In this document: piece after piece, positions 27,918-37,205 of the stretch | How the letters are laid out: every line of letters starts with the position of its first letter | Numbering within the stretch: the first letter of the stretch is position 1 | Assembly (NCBI RefSeq): GCF_964253025.1 | Contig: NZ_CAXUQC020000001.1 | Coordinates: 4,154,001 to 4,218,000 of the forward strand | Direction of reading: 5' to 3' | From: Rhizobacter sp964253025 | GTDB lineage: Bacteria > Pseudomonadota > Gammaproteobacteria > Burkholderiales > Burkholderiaceae_C | Length of the DNA: 64,000 nucleotides | Program-made: the position numbers and the translations under genes | Notes under the pieces: model-generated | Told to the model about the DNA's origin: nothing | What the model saw: only the letters and a program-made list of their open reading frames with translations | Database searches by the model: none

Positions 27918-30029
27918 TCAGCGCAGGGAATTGTCGAACAGCGAGGGCCGGAATTCCATGTCGCGCGGCCCTTCATGGCGCATCGCCCAGACGGTCAACG
28001 CCTCGGCGGGCATGGGCTTGGCGAAGAGGTAACCCTGCAGCTCGTCGCAACCCAGGCCGCGCAGGATGGCCTGCTGCCCTTCGGTCTCCACGCCTTCGGC
28101 CACCACCTTCATGCCCAGCGCCTGAGCGAGCTTGATCACGGCGTCGACGATCGCACGCGCATCCGCGCTCACTTCCAGGTCCATCACGAAGCTGCGATCG
28201 ATCTTGAGCTCTTCGGCAGCCAGCTGGCGCAGGTAGCTCAAGCTGGAGTAGCCGGTCCCGAAATCATCGATCGACAGGTGGACCCCGGCGGCCGTCAGGC
28301 GCTCGATGATGCGCAGGGTCTTGCGCGTGTCCTCCATGGCGACGGTTTCGGTGATCTCGCAGGTGAGCTGGCCAGGTCGCACGTCGTGGCGAGCCAGCGC
28401 ATCGAGGATGCGTTCGACGAGACCTTCCTGCCGCAACTGGTGGACCGACAGGTTCAAGGCCACTCGCATCAACAGTCCGCCATCGGCCCAGGCCCGGATC
28501 TGCCGGCACACCTCGTCGAGGGCCCAGTTGCCAAGCGGCTGGATGAGCCCGAATCGCTCGGCCAGGGGAACAAAGACGTCGGGCCCCACCATGCCGCGCT
28601 GCGGATGGCGCCAGCGCATCAGCGCTTCGACACCGGTGATCTGGCCGCTGGGCGCGTGGACCTTGGGTTGGTAGTACAGCATCAGGTCGCGGTCGGCCAC
28701 GGCATGGCGCAGGTCCCTCAGCAGTTCCGCCTGGTCGCGTGCGCCCGCCACCATGCTCGGATCGAAGACGGACACGGCGCCGCCGCCTTGCCGCTTGGCC
28801 GCATGCATGGCTGCCGCGGCATGGGTGATGAGCCGCCCGTGGCTGCCATGGTCGGGGAAGACCGCAACGCCCACCGAGCACGACATGGCGAGCTCTCGCT
28901 CATCGAGCGTGAATCCTTCGGCCAGCAGCTGCAGCAGGCGGTGCCCGCGTTCACGGGCCTCGGCCGTTCCGGGGCTGCCGCGCAGCAGCACCAGGAATTC
29001 GTCACCTCCGGCACGGGCCACCTCCTCGCGCCCGCCGGCCCTCGCCCTCAGCCGCCGCCCCATCTCGCACAGCACCGCGTCGCCGGCGGCCTGGCCGAAG
29101 GACTCGTTGACGGTCTTCAAACCATCGATGTTGACGAGCAGCACCGCGAGGCGCTCCCCGTTGCGATCGGCATGCGCGGTGGCCCGGGACAGCCAGGTCT
29201 CGAACATGGCCCGATTGGCCAAGCCGGTCAGCGGATCCGTCCGGGCGGCGATCTCGGCCTCTTCCCGGGCCCGACGCAGGGCCAGCTTGAACCGCACTTC
29301 CAGCCAGGACGACAGCAGCAGCACGGAAAGGAGCGCCGGCACGCCGAGGGAGGCGAGCGCGAACAGCGTGTCGCCGCCGACCGTGGCGCCCCGGGGATCG
29401 GACCCGGCTTCCCAGGGCAGCGCCATGACCTGCATCAGCAGCCCGTTGCCCGCCAGCACGCCGTTGGCCAGCACCAGCGATGCGGCCGCCTGCCAGAGGC
29501 CGAACGGACCGCTCCGCCGATGCCGACTGCGCGAGAGCAGCGCCCAGGCTCCAGCCACCGCGCCGATCACGACAAGCCAGGCACCCCACCAGGGCGTCGG
29601 CAGCCAGACGGGCGCGGGAAACAGGTCCAGGCTCAGCATGCCCAGCACCGGCACCGCGCACAGCAACAAGCCCAGAAGCACAGCAGCGGCGAGGTCGGTT
29701 CCCCAACGCGGCTGGCGCGTGACCGCCAAGCGAATCGCGAGCGCAGCAACGGCCAGCGACACCACGACCAGCCCGAGCACGCTCTCCACGCGGTGGTACG
29801 GCCGCACCGGGATCTCGAAGTCGGCCAGGACGATGAAGTGGGCCCCGCACACGCTCGCCGCGAGGGCCACCGTCGCACCTGCCAGGCACCGGCGGGAGGT
29901 TCCGGAATCGGGCGACCGCACGCCGCGCGCCATCCCGAGCGTCACGTAGGCGCCGAACAACGCGAGAAGGAACGTGCCGAGCCACAAAACCGGCGACTGT
30001 CCCCAATCGATGTAGGCGTCGGACATCAT
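27918..30029 (-). CDS. Membrane GGDEF-EAL protein (cyclic-di-GMP turnover)
   Basis: A 703-residue protein. About seven hydrophobic segments occupy residues 10-245 in an MHYT-like layout, but without a clear M-H-Y-T motif. A GGDEF domain follows with intact ARAGGDEF near residue 340, then an EAL domain with GVEALMRW, EITETVAMED, DDFGTGYSSLSYL, KIDRSFV and AEGVET, all the expected catalytic and metal residues. Both synthesis and hydrolysis of c-di-GMP are therefore possible. The RxxD inhibitory site five residues before GGDEF is replaced by a G/E-containing sequence, so product inhibition is probably absent. It lies upstream of the homocysteine methyltransferase gene on the same strand, with a 59-bp gap. 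Confidence 0.9.
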   Translation of the reverse strand: MMSDAYIDWGQSPVLWLGTFLLALFGAYVTLGMARGVRSPDSGTSRRCLAGATVALAASVCGAHFIVLADFEIPVRPYHRVESVLGLVVVSLAVAALAIRLAVTRQPRWGTDLAAAVLLGLLLCAVPVLGMLSLDLFPAPVWLPTPWWGAWLVVIGAVAGAWALLSRSRHRRSGPFGLWQAAASLVLANGVLAGNGLLMQVMALPWEAGSDPRGATVGGDTLFALASLGVPALLSVLLLSSWLEVRFKLALRRAREEAEIAARTDPLTGLANRAMFETWLSRATAHADRNGERLAVLLVNIDGLKTVNESFGQAAGDAVLCEMGRRLRARAGGREEVARAGGDEFLVLLRGSPGTAEARERGHRLLQLLAEGFTLDERELAMSCSVGVAVFPDHGSHGRLITHAAAAMHAAKRQGGGAVSVFDPSMVAGARDQAELLRDLRHAVADRDLMLYYQPKVHAPSGQITGVEALMRWRHPQRGMVGPDVFVPLAERFGLIQPLGNWALDEVCRQIRAWADGGLLMRVALNLSVHQLRQEGLVERILDALARHDVRPGQLTCEITETVAMEDTRKTLRIIERLTAAGVHLSIDDFGTGYSSLSYLRQLAAEELKIDRSFVMDLEVSADARAIVDAVIKLAQALGMKVVAEGVETEGQQAILRGLGCDELQGYLFAKPMPAEALTVWAMRHEGPRDMEFRPSLFDNSLR

Positions 30030-30083
30030 TGCCCATGGATTGTCGTCATTGCCCCCGGAGCAGCTTGCAGCTGCCGCGACTCG

Positions 30084-32390
30084 TCACCGCATGAAGCCCA
30101 TGCCCTTCTGGTGCCGTACTTCGGGCTTCACCCGGTGCTCGGCCTCCAGTTGCGAGAGGAACTCGTCCGGGGTGAACGCTTCGCCAAGCACCTCGACCTG
30201 CTGTCGTACCGCCGCGAAATCACCGGCGGTGAGGGCATCGAGCTGGCGCAGCCGGGCGGCCTGCTCGACCGTCAGCGACAGCGCTTCACCCGCCAGGGCT
30301 TCGGCGGCGAACATGCGCTCGCGCTGTTCGGCCGTCAGCGGAAGGAACCGGACCTTGAAGGTGAAGCGGCGCAGCGCCGCCTCGTCCAGGTCCTCGAAGA
30401 GGTTCGTCGTGCAGATGAAGACGCCGGCGAAGCGCTCCATGCCCTGCAGCATCTCGTTGACCTCCGTGACCTCGTGATTGCGCTCGGCGCGTCGTCGGCT
30501 GCGCAGGAAGCTGTCGGCCTCGTCCAGCAGCAGCACCGCCTGCTCGGCCTGCGCTTCCTCGAACATGCGCGCGAGGTTCTGCTCCGTCTCGCCGACGTAT
30601 TTGCTGGAGAGGTCCGACGCCTGGCGCACGAGCAGCGGTCGCTGCAATTGCTGGGCAATGTGCTCGGCCAGCGCCGTCTTGCCCGTGCCCGGCGGGCCAT
30701 GGAAGCACAGGGTGCCGTACTGCTTGCGAGCGAGGGCCTCGACGATCTTCGGCACCTCGAAGCGCGATGCGGTGTGCACCAGCGACAGGTCGTAGCGGGT
30801 GACGACGCGGCGGGCGCCCCGTTCGCCGCCCGCCGAGCCCAGCGCCTTGTCGGCATTGCCGAGCTGACGCTCGATCAGCGCCTCGATCGCCGCCGGTGCT
30901 GCAGCCTCGGCGGTGAGCTGGGCAAACTTCACGGCCGTCCGCACCTGGGCCGGCGTGAGTCCGCGCCGCTCTGCCAAACGGGCCGAGAAGGCGGGCGACA
31001 CGGCCACGCCTTCGAGGGCGCGGGTTACGAGTGCCTCGCGGGCGCCTGGCGGCGGCGATTTGAGTTCCAGGTGATATTGGAAGCGCCGACGAAACGCGGG
31101 ATCGATCTGCTCGATGCGGTTGGTGACCCAGATCACCGGAACCGGATTGGTCTCGAGGATCTGGTTGACCCAGGCCTTGCCGCTGACGCTGCCGGACGGC
31201 ATGCCGTCGCCGGTGTCGAGCCGCGCCATGAACTGGGCGGCGTCGGTGGAGATGGGCGGAAAGACGTCTTCCACCTCGTCGAAGAGCAGAGCCACCGTGG
31301 CGCTGCCCTTCAGGAAGACCTGGCTGATCTGCAGGGAGCGGTAGCGGTCGCGTCCGCTCAGGCTGTTGCCATCCCGATCGGCGTACTCCACTTCGTAGAG
31401 CTCGAGCCCGGCCGCCTGCGCAGCCACCTTGGCCAGCTCGGTCTTGCCGGTGCCGGGCGGGCCATACAGGAGCACGTTCACGCCGGGCTCACGCCGGGCG
31501 ACTGCATTGCGCAGCAGCGCGGTGAGGACCTGCTGGTCCTCACCGACGTAATGGAAGTCGGAGGGGGCGAGCTGGCTTCGGGCTGCCGGGCGGGTGAACA
31601 CGGCCATCAGGTCCGACGGGCCTTCGTAGTGCCGCATCAGCACCGGCGGCAGCTGCTCGCTGACCTTCATCAGGTCGGCGAGGTCGGTAATGTTGTGCTC
31701 CGAGATGAGGTTCTCGACCATGCCGGTGCGCTCGAGCCGCGAACCGGCCCGCAACGCTTCGGCCACCTCCTGCTCGTTCACGCCCGCGACCACGGCAATC
31801 GCTGCATAGGCTTCCTGCGCATTGGAAACCTTGAACTCCACCAGGAGGCCCCGCAGGTCGCGCTGATAGCGCGCCAGCGTGCCGTACAACAGCAACGCAC
31901 GCTCGGCCGGGTTGAGCTGCAGCAGACCGGCCAAGGCGTCGATGTTCTTCTCGACGAGCGTCGATTCCTTCTTCAGGCTGCGGTCCAGCCATTCGGCCGT
32001 GGTGCCGATGACGGCCAGCAGGTCCTTGGGCGCGTCCTTGATGTACTCGTCGATGTAGAAGAAGAGAGTGCCTTCTTCGTAGGGGCCGCCCCAGCCGCCA
32101 TGGCGCTCCATGAAGACGGCGTCGCTCAGGGCCTCGTGCCCGCGCCAGTGGTCATTGCCGCGGCAGCGCGTGGTCAGGAATGCGCGCAGGCGCGCCAGCA
32201 CGCTGGCGGGCCACACGAGGTGCTTGGCCGTCAGGGAGAGCAGGCTGTTCCAGTCCCGGCGCAGGTTGAAGCGCGCCGCATGCCGCACGGTCAGGGTGAG
32301 CACGAACTGCGAACACATGCGGTCGAGCACCGGCGCGTCACGCAGGCCGGGTGACAGCACCACGCGGGCATCGACGTGAGAGGTGGCCAT
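30084..32390 (-). CDS. Tandem AAA ATPase of unknown role
   Basis: A 768-residue cytoplasmic protein with two AAA modules in its C-terminal two thirds. The first has Walker A YGPPGTGKTELAKVAAQAAG and Walker B VALLFDEVEDVFPP. The second has FHGPPGTGKTALAEHIAQQL and VLLLDEADSFLRSR. The arginine-finger and sensor regions look normal (TNRIEQIDPAFRRRF; TTNLFEDLDEAALRRF). The N-terminal 250 residues are helical and not recognised. It resembles Cdc48-like or tandem AAA unfoldases, but the substrate is unknown. An AGGAG site precedes ATG 32390. The DUF3567 gene lies upstream on the same strand, 164 bp away. Confidence 0.85.
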   Translation of the reverse strand: MATSHVDARVVLSPGLRDAPVLDRMCSQFVLTLTVRHAARFNLRRDWNSLLSLTAKHLVWPASVLARLRAFLTTRCRGNDHWRGHEALSDAVFMERHGGWGGPYEEGTLFFYIDEYIKDAPKDLLAVIGTTAEWLDRSLKKESTLVEKNIDALAGLLQLNPAERALLLYGTLARYQRDLRGLLVEFKVSNAQEAYAAIAVVAGVNEQEVAEALRAGSRLERTGMVENLISEHNITDLADLMKVSEQLPPVLMRHYEGPSDLMAVFTRPAARSQLAPSDFHYVGEDQQVLTALLRNAVARREPGVNVLLYGPPGTGKTELAKVAAQAAGLELYEVEYADRDGNSLSGRDRYRSLQISQVFLKGSATVALLFDEVEDVFPPISTDAAQFMARLDTGDGMPSGSVSGKAWVNQILETNPVPVIWVTNRIEQIDPAFRRRFQYHLELKSPPPGAREALVTRALEGVAVSPAFSARLAERRGLTPAQVRTAVKFAQLTAEAAAPAAIEALIERQLGNADKALGSAGGERGARRVVTRYDLSLVHTASRFEVPKIVEALARKQYGTLCFHGPPGTGKTALAEHIAQQLQRPLLVRQASDLSSKYVGETEQNLARMFEEAQAEQAVLLLDEADSFLRSRRRAERNHEVTEVNEMLQGMERFAGVFICTTNLFEDLDEAALRRFTFKVRFLPLTAEQRERMFAAEALAGEALSLTVEQAARLRQLDALTAGDFAAVRQQVEVLGEAFTPDEFLSQLEAEHRVKPEVRHQKGMGFMR

Positions 32391-32554
32391 GGTGCAGCTC
32401 CTGCGGCGGTACGGGCGTCGGGACCATCTTGGCGCACCACGCACCAAGGGGCAAGCCCCGGGACCACCGGGTTGCGCCTGCACCATAGCGCAAGGCGCGG
32501 CCGCACGGGGAGCGCTTGTCCGCGCGCCCGTGTGGCCATTTCAGGGCTGCGACG

Positions 32555-32830
32555 TCAGTGCAGCACCACCGGGTGCAACATCAGCGAGGTGTAACGTTCG
32601 ATGTAGGCGTCCATTTCCTCCTCGGAGGGGGAGGTCTCGATCAGCGCGGTGACCTCGTCCTTGAAGGTCTCCGCCATGGCGCCTTCGATGAAGATTTCCT
32701 TGCGCGCAAACTTGTCGACGATCTCGAATCCACCGCGAGACAGGGCGTCGTCGCCCAGATCCGTGTCTTCCGATTGCGGCAGATCGAACTGAACGACCAC
32801 GTAATTGTCCGAGTTGTAGACCATTTGCAT
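32555..32830 (-). CDS. DUF3567 family protein
   Basis: A 91-residue acidic protein beginning MQMVYNSDNYVVVQFD, the signature of DUF3567, a small family found almost only in Burkholderiales. It continues with GGFEIVDKFARKEIFIEGAMAETFKDEV. No function is known. A strong AGGAG lies 6 nt before the ATG. It could share a transcript with the downstream AAA ATPase. Confidence 0.9.
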   Translation of the reverse strand: MQMVYNSDNYVVVQFDLPQSEDTDLGDDALSRGGFEIVDKFARKEIFIEGAMAETFKDEVTALIETSPSEEEMDAYIERYTSLMLHPVVLH

Positions 32831-32904
32831 CGTGAATCTCCTGGTGACACCTCGTACCTCGGGCCGGCGGCGGCGGTTTCAAGGCCATCTTGCCGGAATG
32901 TGCA

Positions 32905-33873
32905 TCACGATGGATCGTGAACGCGGCGCACCAGTTCCAAAGTTTCGTTCTCCGGTGAACTGGTGAGGCGCGCGCGGACCGGCAGATGGTGCAGTGCGGG
33001 ATCGAGCCACACCTCCACCCGCGTGTCCTGGGCCTTGCGCGGCTGGCGCAGCAGCTTGATGGCCGGCACCGAGCTGCCGCCAATCGAAACCGACTCGCTG
33101 CCCACGGACTGGAAGGTCCACATGTCCGCATCGCCCCGGGCGCCGGAGACGAACATGCTGACCCGCTTGCCCGGGGCGACCCGCTGCGGGTCGGCCGATG
33201 CGATGGCCGCGATCTGCACCATCCAGCTCAGTCGGTCCTGGCTGCCGGGCAGCAGGGGATATTCGTCGGGCGGGCCGGAATAGGTGATCTTGCCGGCGGC
33301 GCGCTGGAAATTCGCCGCCTTGGCCGCCTTGCCACGCCGTTCGTCCGTGAAGCGCGTCGGGGCGAGACCCGCCGTGTCGAAGCTGCCGCTGCTGTCCCAG
33401 GTCAGGACCTTGAAACCGGCCACCCGGCCTTCCAGGCGGGCGTGATAGCGGTCGCCCTGGTGCTCCCAGACCAGCTCCCCATTGCCGTTCCATGGTCCGC
33501 GGCTGAGCGCGTAGCGCAGGGTGGTGGGCGGTGGAATGCGCGTGCGGTAGACGGGCGAATCCGGAGGCGGGGGCAAGGACACCGGCAGTGCCGACGCTGC
33601 GCGGGCCGGCCGTGCCGCGAGCGGACGCGGCGCAGCGGCCGGTGTCACGTCCACCGCAGCGGCCGGTTCGGCCGCCACGGGCAGCGCAGGCTCTACGACG
33701 CGCACTGACACGGGCGCCCGGTTCAGTGGCGCAGCGCCAGCAGGCGCCGTCTCGGCATGCGAAAGGGTCGCTCCCGCCAGCGCGAGGTGCGCGAGTACGA
33801 CGGGGACGACGAAGGGCAGCAGGACGGGCCACCGGCCGCGGGGAGGGGAAGGCGAAAAGTTCGGGGCGTGCAT
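32905..33873 (-). CDS. DUF3108 domain protein
   Basis: A 322-residue protein with an N-terminal hydrophobic segment (VLLPFVVPVVLAHLALAGATL), probably a signal anchor, then a Pro/Ala-rich linker of about 70 residues. The DUF3108 domain follows (LRYALSRGPWNGNGELVWEHQGDRYHARLEGRV ... ITYSGPPDEYPLLPGSQDRLSWMVQIAAI ... VEVWLDPALHHLPVRARL). DUF3108 proteins are periplasmic beta-rich proteins of unknown role. ATG 33873 was chosen for the membrane segment; ATG 33903 would add ten residues. It faces the fumarylacetoacetase-like gene, with 45 bp between starts. Confidence 0.8.
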   Translation of the reverse strand: MHAPNFSPSPPRGRWPVLLPFVVPVVLAHLALAGATLSHAETAPAGAAPLNRAPVSVRVVEPALPVAAEPAAAVDVTPAAAPRPLAARPARAASALPVSLPPPPDSPVYRTRIPPPTTLRYALSRGPWNGNGELVWEHQGDRYHARLEGRVAGFKVLTWDSSGSFDTAGLAPTRFTDERRGKAAKAANFQRAAGKITYSGPPDEYPLLPGSQDRLSWMVQIAAIASADPQRVAPGKRVSMFVSGARGDADMWTFQSVGSESVSIGGSSVPAIKLLRQPRKAQDTRVEVWLDPALHHLPVRARLTSSPENETLELVRRVHDPS

Positions 33874-33918
33874 GCACCGACAATACGGGAAACCGAATGC
33901 CATGCCACGCCACTCACC

Positions 33919-34926
33919 ATGAAACTCGCCAGTTACAAGGACGGATCCCGGGACGGGCAGCTTGTCGTCGTCTCGCGTGACCTCAGCACCGCGCACTATG
34001 CCAACGGCATTGCCACGCGCCTGCAGCAGGTGCTGGACGACTGGAACTTCCTTTCGCCGCAGCTCGAGGAACTGTCCGTCTCGCTGAACCACGGACGGGC
34101 CCGCCATGCCTTCGCCTTCGACCCGGCGCTGTGCATGGCGCCGCTGCCGAGGGCATTCCAGCGGCTGAGCGGTTCGGCGTACCCGAGCCATGTGGAGCGG
34201 CTGTGCCAAGCGGCGGGATCGCCAGCGCCCGAAGGCCTGCGCACCGAACCGCTGCTTGCGCAGGCATCCAGCGACACGATGCTCGGTCCCACGGATGCCG
34301 TCGTCGTGGCCAGCGAGAAGGCCGGCATCGACTTCGGCGCCGGCCTTGTCGTGGTCACGGGCGACGTGCCGATGGGCGCCGCGCCGGATCGGGCCATCGA
34401 CGCGATCCGCCTCGTCATGCTTGTGAACGAGGTGAACCTGTGCCATGTCGCCGCGGCGGAGCAGGCCCGGGGCGCAGGACTACTGAGCGCCCGGCCCGCC
34501 GCCGCCTGCTCGCCCCTCGCGGTGACGCCCGATGAATTGGGTGACGCCTGGAAGGGCGGTCGCGTCCACCTGCCCCTGCAGGCCACCTGGAACGGCAAGC
34601 GCTTCGGCGTGTGCGACGCCGGCGCCGACATGAAGTTCCAGTTCGGCCGGCTGATTGCCCACGCCGCCCGGACTCGCCCGCTGCGCGCGGGCACGCTCGT
34701 GGGAGGCGGGGTGGTGAGCAGCAAGGACGGCAGCCGGGGCTTCGCCTGCATCGCCGAGAAGCGGGCGGTCGAAACCATCGAGCACGGCGAGCCGCGCACC
34801 GATTTCCTCCGCCACGGCGACACGGTTCGCATCGAGATGAAGGGCCTGGACGGACAGTCGGTCTTCGGCGCCATCGACCACACCATCACATCGCCGGCCG
34901 AGGCGGAGCGCGAGGCCGACGCCTGA
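33919..34926 (+). CDS. Fumarylacetoacetase-fold protein with altered active site
   Basis: A 335-residue protein of the fumarylacetoacetate hydrolase family, beginning MKLASYKDGSRDGQLVVVSRDL and containing LMYQ-type blocks such as MLGPTDAVVVASEKAGIDF, VVVTGDVPMG and CSPLAVTPDELGDAW. In the usual family sequence the metal-binding pair is Glu-x-Glu in 'IDFEAE'. Here it reads I-D-F-G-A-G (residues 140 and 142 are Gly). The next metal ligand, normally Asp in 'LVNDVSL', is Glu171. Both changes suggest lost or changed hydrolase activity. The reading frame is intact, so it is not an obvious pseudogene. This was compared with remembered family sequences, not aligned. Confidence 0.82.
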   Translation: MKLASYKDGSRDGQLVVVSRDLSTAHYANGIATRLQQVLDDWNFLSPQLEELSVSLNHGRARHAFAFDPALCMAPLPRAFQRLSGSAYPSHVERLCQAAGSPAPEGLRTEPLLAQASSDTMLGPTDAVVVASEKAGIDFGAGLVVVTGDVPMGAAPDRAIDAIRLVMLVNEVNLCHVAAAEQARGAGLLSARPAAACSPLAVTPDELGDAWKGGRVHLPLQATWNGKRFGVCDAGADMKFQFGRLIAHAARTRPLRAGTLVGGGVVSSKDGSRGFACIAEKRAVETIEHGEPRTDFLRHGDTVRIEMKGLDGQSVFGAIDHTITSPAEAEREADA

Positions 34927-35002
34927 CGCGGCCGTCGCCGCGCGGCGTCGCCACGGCCCCGCGGCACACCGGCCGCGGCACTTCGGCGACACTGCGAACG
35001 AG

Positions 35003-35494
35003 ATGTCCGAACTGCCCCACACCCTCAAGATCGCCACGGTCTGGCTGCTGCTGGGCCTCGGCGTCTTCCTGTCCTTCGAAGCCTGGGAAGCCCAGCGCGC
35101 TCGCACGCAGTTCCAGGCCGAGGGCAACCGCGTCGAGATCCGCCGCGGTTCCGACGGCCACTACCACTGGCCGGGCACCATCAACGGCCGCAATGTCGAG
35201 TTCCTCGTCGACACCGGCGCGACGGGCACCGCCATCTCGGCAGCGCTCGCCCGGGACCTCGGCCTCGTCGCCATCGGCCAGGTCCAATCGCGCACCGCAG
35301 CGGGCGTGGTCCAGGGCGACGTGGTGCGCGCGGACCTGACTCTGGAGGGGGGCGTCAGTGCGCAAGGCCTGCGCGTCGTCGCGCTGGCCGGGCTCGGAGA
35401 CAGGCCGCTGCTTGGCATGGACGTGCTCGGTCGGCTGCGCTGGCAGCAGCACGAGGGGGTGTTGAGCTTCGATCTGGGAGGCGGGCAACCATGA
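35003..35494 (+). CDS. Retropepsin-like aspartic protease, membrane-anchored
   Basis: A 163-residue protein with a membrane anchor near residues 10-26 (IATVWLLLGLGVFLSF) and a single retropepsin domain carrying the catalytic LVDTGATGTAIS motif and the later PLLGMDVLGRL flap-side motif. This is the TIGR02281 clan AA group, which probably acts as a periplasmic homodimer. The target is unknown. Its stop overlaps the ATG of the next gene (ATGA), which shows coupling with the TraB/GumN protein. Confidence 0.87.
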   Translation: MSELPHTLKIATVWLLLGLGVFLSFEAWEAQRARTQFQAEGNRVEIRRGSDGHYHWPGTINGRNVEFLVDTGATGTAISAALARDLGLVAIGQVQSRTAAGVVQGDVVRADLTLEGGVSAQGLRVVALAGLGDRPLLGMDVLGRLRWQQHEGVLSFDLGGGQP

Positions 35495-36459
35495 GGCGGC
35501 TCTTCGGCCGCTGGCGCTGGCTTGCCACGCTGCCTTGGGCGCTGCTCGGCCCACCGGCCGTCGCCGACACGGCGCCGGCGGCCTGCCCACCGGTGGCGGC
35601 GGCCCCGTCCTCGGCAAGTCAGGCTCAGGCCGAACGCACGGCCCGCGACCGCGGCCTGCTGTGGCAGGTCACCCGCGACGGCCGCAGTTCGTGGCTGTAC
35701 GGAACGATCCACATCGGCCGCTACGAGTGGACCGTCCCGGGACCGCAGGTGCGCGCAGCGCTCCAGGCCAGCGACCTGCTGGCGCTGGAACTCGATCCGC
35801 TCGACCCGCGGACGGCGCAGGCCCTGCGCAGCGGCATGGCGCCGAATCCACGCCACACCCTCGGCGATGAGCTGGCGCGACGGCTCGCCAACCAGATGCA
35901 GCTCGCCTGCCTGCCCGAAGCCCTGATGACACAGGTGGCGCCGGAAATGATCGCCATGACGCTCATGGCCACGATGGCGCAGCACGACGGCCTGGATGCG
36001 GCGCACGGCATCGACGTCGCGCTGGCGCGGCGGGCCCGGGCCGCCGGACTGCCGGTGGTCGGCCTCGAGAGCCCCGAGAAGCAACTCGCCCTGCTCATCA
36101 GCCCCACGCAGGCGCAGCAACGGGCGTCGCTCGACCGCATGCTCCTGGACCTGGAGGACGGCAAGGTTCGCCCGATGATGCTGCGCATCGCCCGCACCTG
36201 GGAGACCGGTGACGAACGGGCCCTCGTCGACTACGCCGACTGGTGCGACTGTGCCAACACGCCCGAGGAGCGTGCACAGCTGAAGGCGCTCCTCAACGAC
36301 CGCAATCCCGGGCTGGCCGATGGCATCGACGCCCTGCATGCCGAAGGTCGCCGGGTGTTCGCAGCCGTCGGCAGCCTGCACCTGGTGGGGCCCGACGGTA
36401 TACCGGCCCAACTGGCCCGCCGCGGCTACAGCGTCCGCCGGATCGAATTCGCACGTTGA
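35491..36459 (+). CDS. TraB/GumN-family protein
   Basis: A 322-residue protein with a signal peptide of about 25 residues (WLATLPWALLGPPAVADTAPA) and the TraB/GumN/PrgY domain. The two GX2H-type motifs are WLYGTIHIGR (about residue 70) and FAAVGSLHLVGPDG near the C-terminus, with conserved acidic residues between them (ALELDPLD). The fold relates to Tiki metalloproteases, so a secreted metal-dependent peptidase is possible. It is translationally coupled to the preceding retropepsin-like gene, which suggests two proteases working on the same compartment. Confidence 0.87.
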   Translation: MRRLFGRWRWLATLPWALLGPPAVADTAPAACPPVAAAPSSASQAQAERTARDRGLLWQVTRDGRSSWLYGTIHIGRYEWTVPGPQVRAALQASDLLALELDPLDPRTAQALRSGMAPNPRHTLGDELARRLANQMQLACLPEALMTQVAPEMIAMTLMATMAQHDGLDAAHGIDVALARRARAAGLPVVGLESPEKQLALLISPTQAQQRASLDRMLLDLEDGKVRPMMLRIARTWETGDERALVDYADWCDCANTPEERAQLKALLNDRNPGLADGIDALHAEGRRVFAAVGSLHLVGPDGIPAQLARRGYSVRRIEFAR

Positions 36460-36572
36460 AAGTCCGCGAACCGCGGGCGCCGCGGCAGGACGCACCCCGG
36501 GGCTCCCCTCGATTGCGGCCTCCATGGAATCGCATGCACAATGATCCGGCCCACCTCACTGCAGGAGCCATG

Positions 36573-37202
36573 ATGGCCGACACCCCTTCCTTCACCAACA
36601 TGGTCCCCGGGTTCGACTTCCTCCAGAACCTGGTCAAGAACGCCGGCACCGCGATGCCCGCCATGGGCCAATGGATCGCGCCGACCATCAACCCTGAGGA
36701 ACTCGAGAAGCGCATCGGCGAACTCCGCACGGTGCAGTTCTGGCTCGAGCAGAACGCGCGCATGCTGGGCGCGACGATCCAGGCGCTTGAAGTGCAGCGC
36801 ATGACCCTCTCGACCCTGAAGACCATGAACGTGCAGATGGGCGATCTGCGCGACTCCCTTCGTGCGCGACCACCCGTGCCGACCGAACCGCCGCCCGCGC
36901 CCGTCGCGGAGCCTGAGGCTGAAACCCTCCGAGAGCCGGCCGCCAAGTCCGCCAAGGGCGGTCCCGCTTCGGCCTCCGGCAGTGCCGCCGGAGACGCTGC
37001 GGCGTCGATGGTGGACCCGGTGCAATGGTGGGGCGCCCTGACGAAGCAGTTCACGCAGCTCGCGGCGAATGCCATGCAGGAACCGCAAGGCACCCCGGTC
37101 GGCGAACCGGCGCCCAAGTCGACGCGCCCGGCCGCGAAGTCCGCGCGCAAATCAACGTCCGCCAGCCCCGCACGAAAGCGCCCGACCGCGCCCAAGCGCT
37201 GA
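36573..37202 (+). CDS. phaM: PhaM-type polyhydroxyalkanoate granule regulatory protein
   Basis: A 209-residue protein beginning MADTPSFTNMVPGFDFLQNLVKNAG, then MGQWIAPTINPEELEKRIGELRTVQFWLEQNARMLGATIQALEVQRMTL, which is the PhaM-family N-terminal helix region that contacts PHA synthase. The C-terminal third is rich in Ala, Pro and Lys, ending in a basic KSARKSTSASPARKRPTAPKR-like tail that would bind DNA. PhaM activates PhaC and links granules to the nucleoid. AGGAG is 5 nt from ATG 36573, favouring it over ATG 36570. The organism probably makes PHA; no other pha gene is in the window. Confidence 0.85.
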   Translation: MADTPSFTNMVPGFDFLQNLVKNAGTAMPAMGQWIAPTINPEELEKRIGELRTVQFWLEQNARMLGATIQALEVQRMTLSTLKTMNVQMGDLRDSLRARPPVPTEPPPAPVAEPEAETLREPAAKSAKGGPASASGSAAGDAAASMVDPVQWWGALTKQFTQLAANAMQEPQGTPVGEPAPKSTRPAAKSARKSTSASPARKRPTAPKR

Positions 37203-37205
37203 ACG

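Noticed and set aside
27975..32354. Reading frame of about 1460 codons on the plus strand
   Set aside because: It is antisense to the GGDEF-EAL and tandem-AAA genes and has no domain. Long antisense frames are expected at this GC content.
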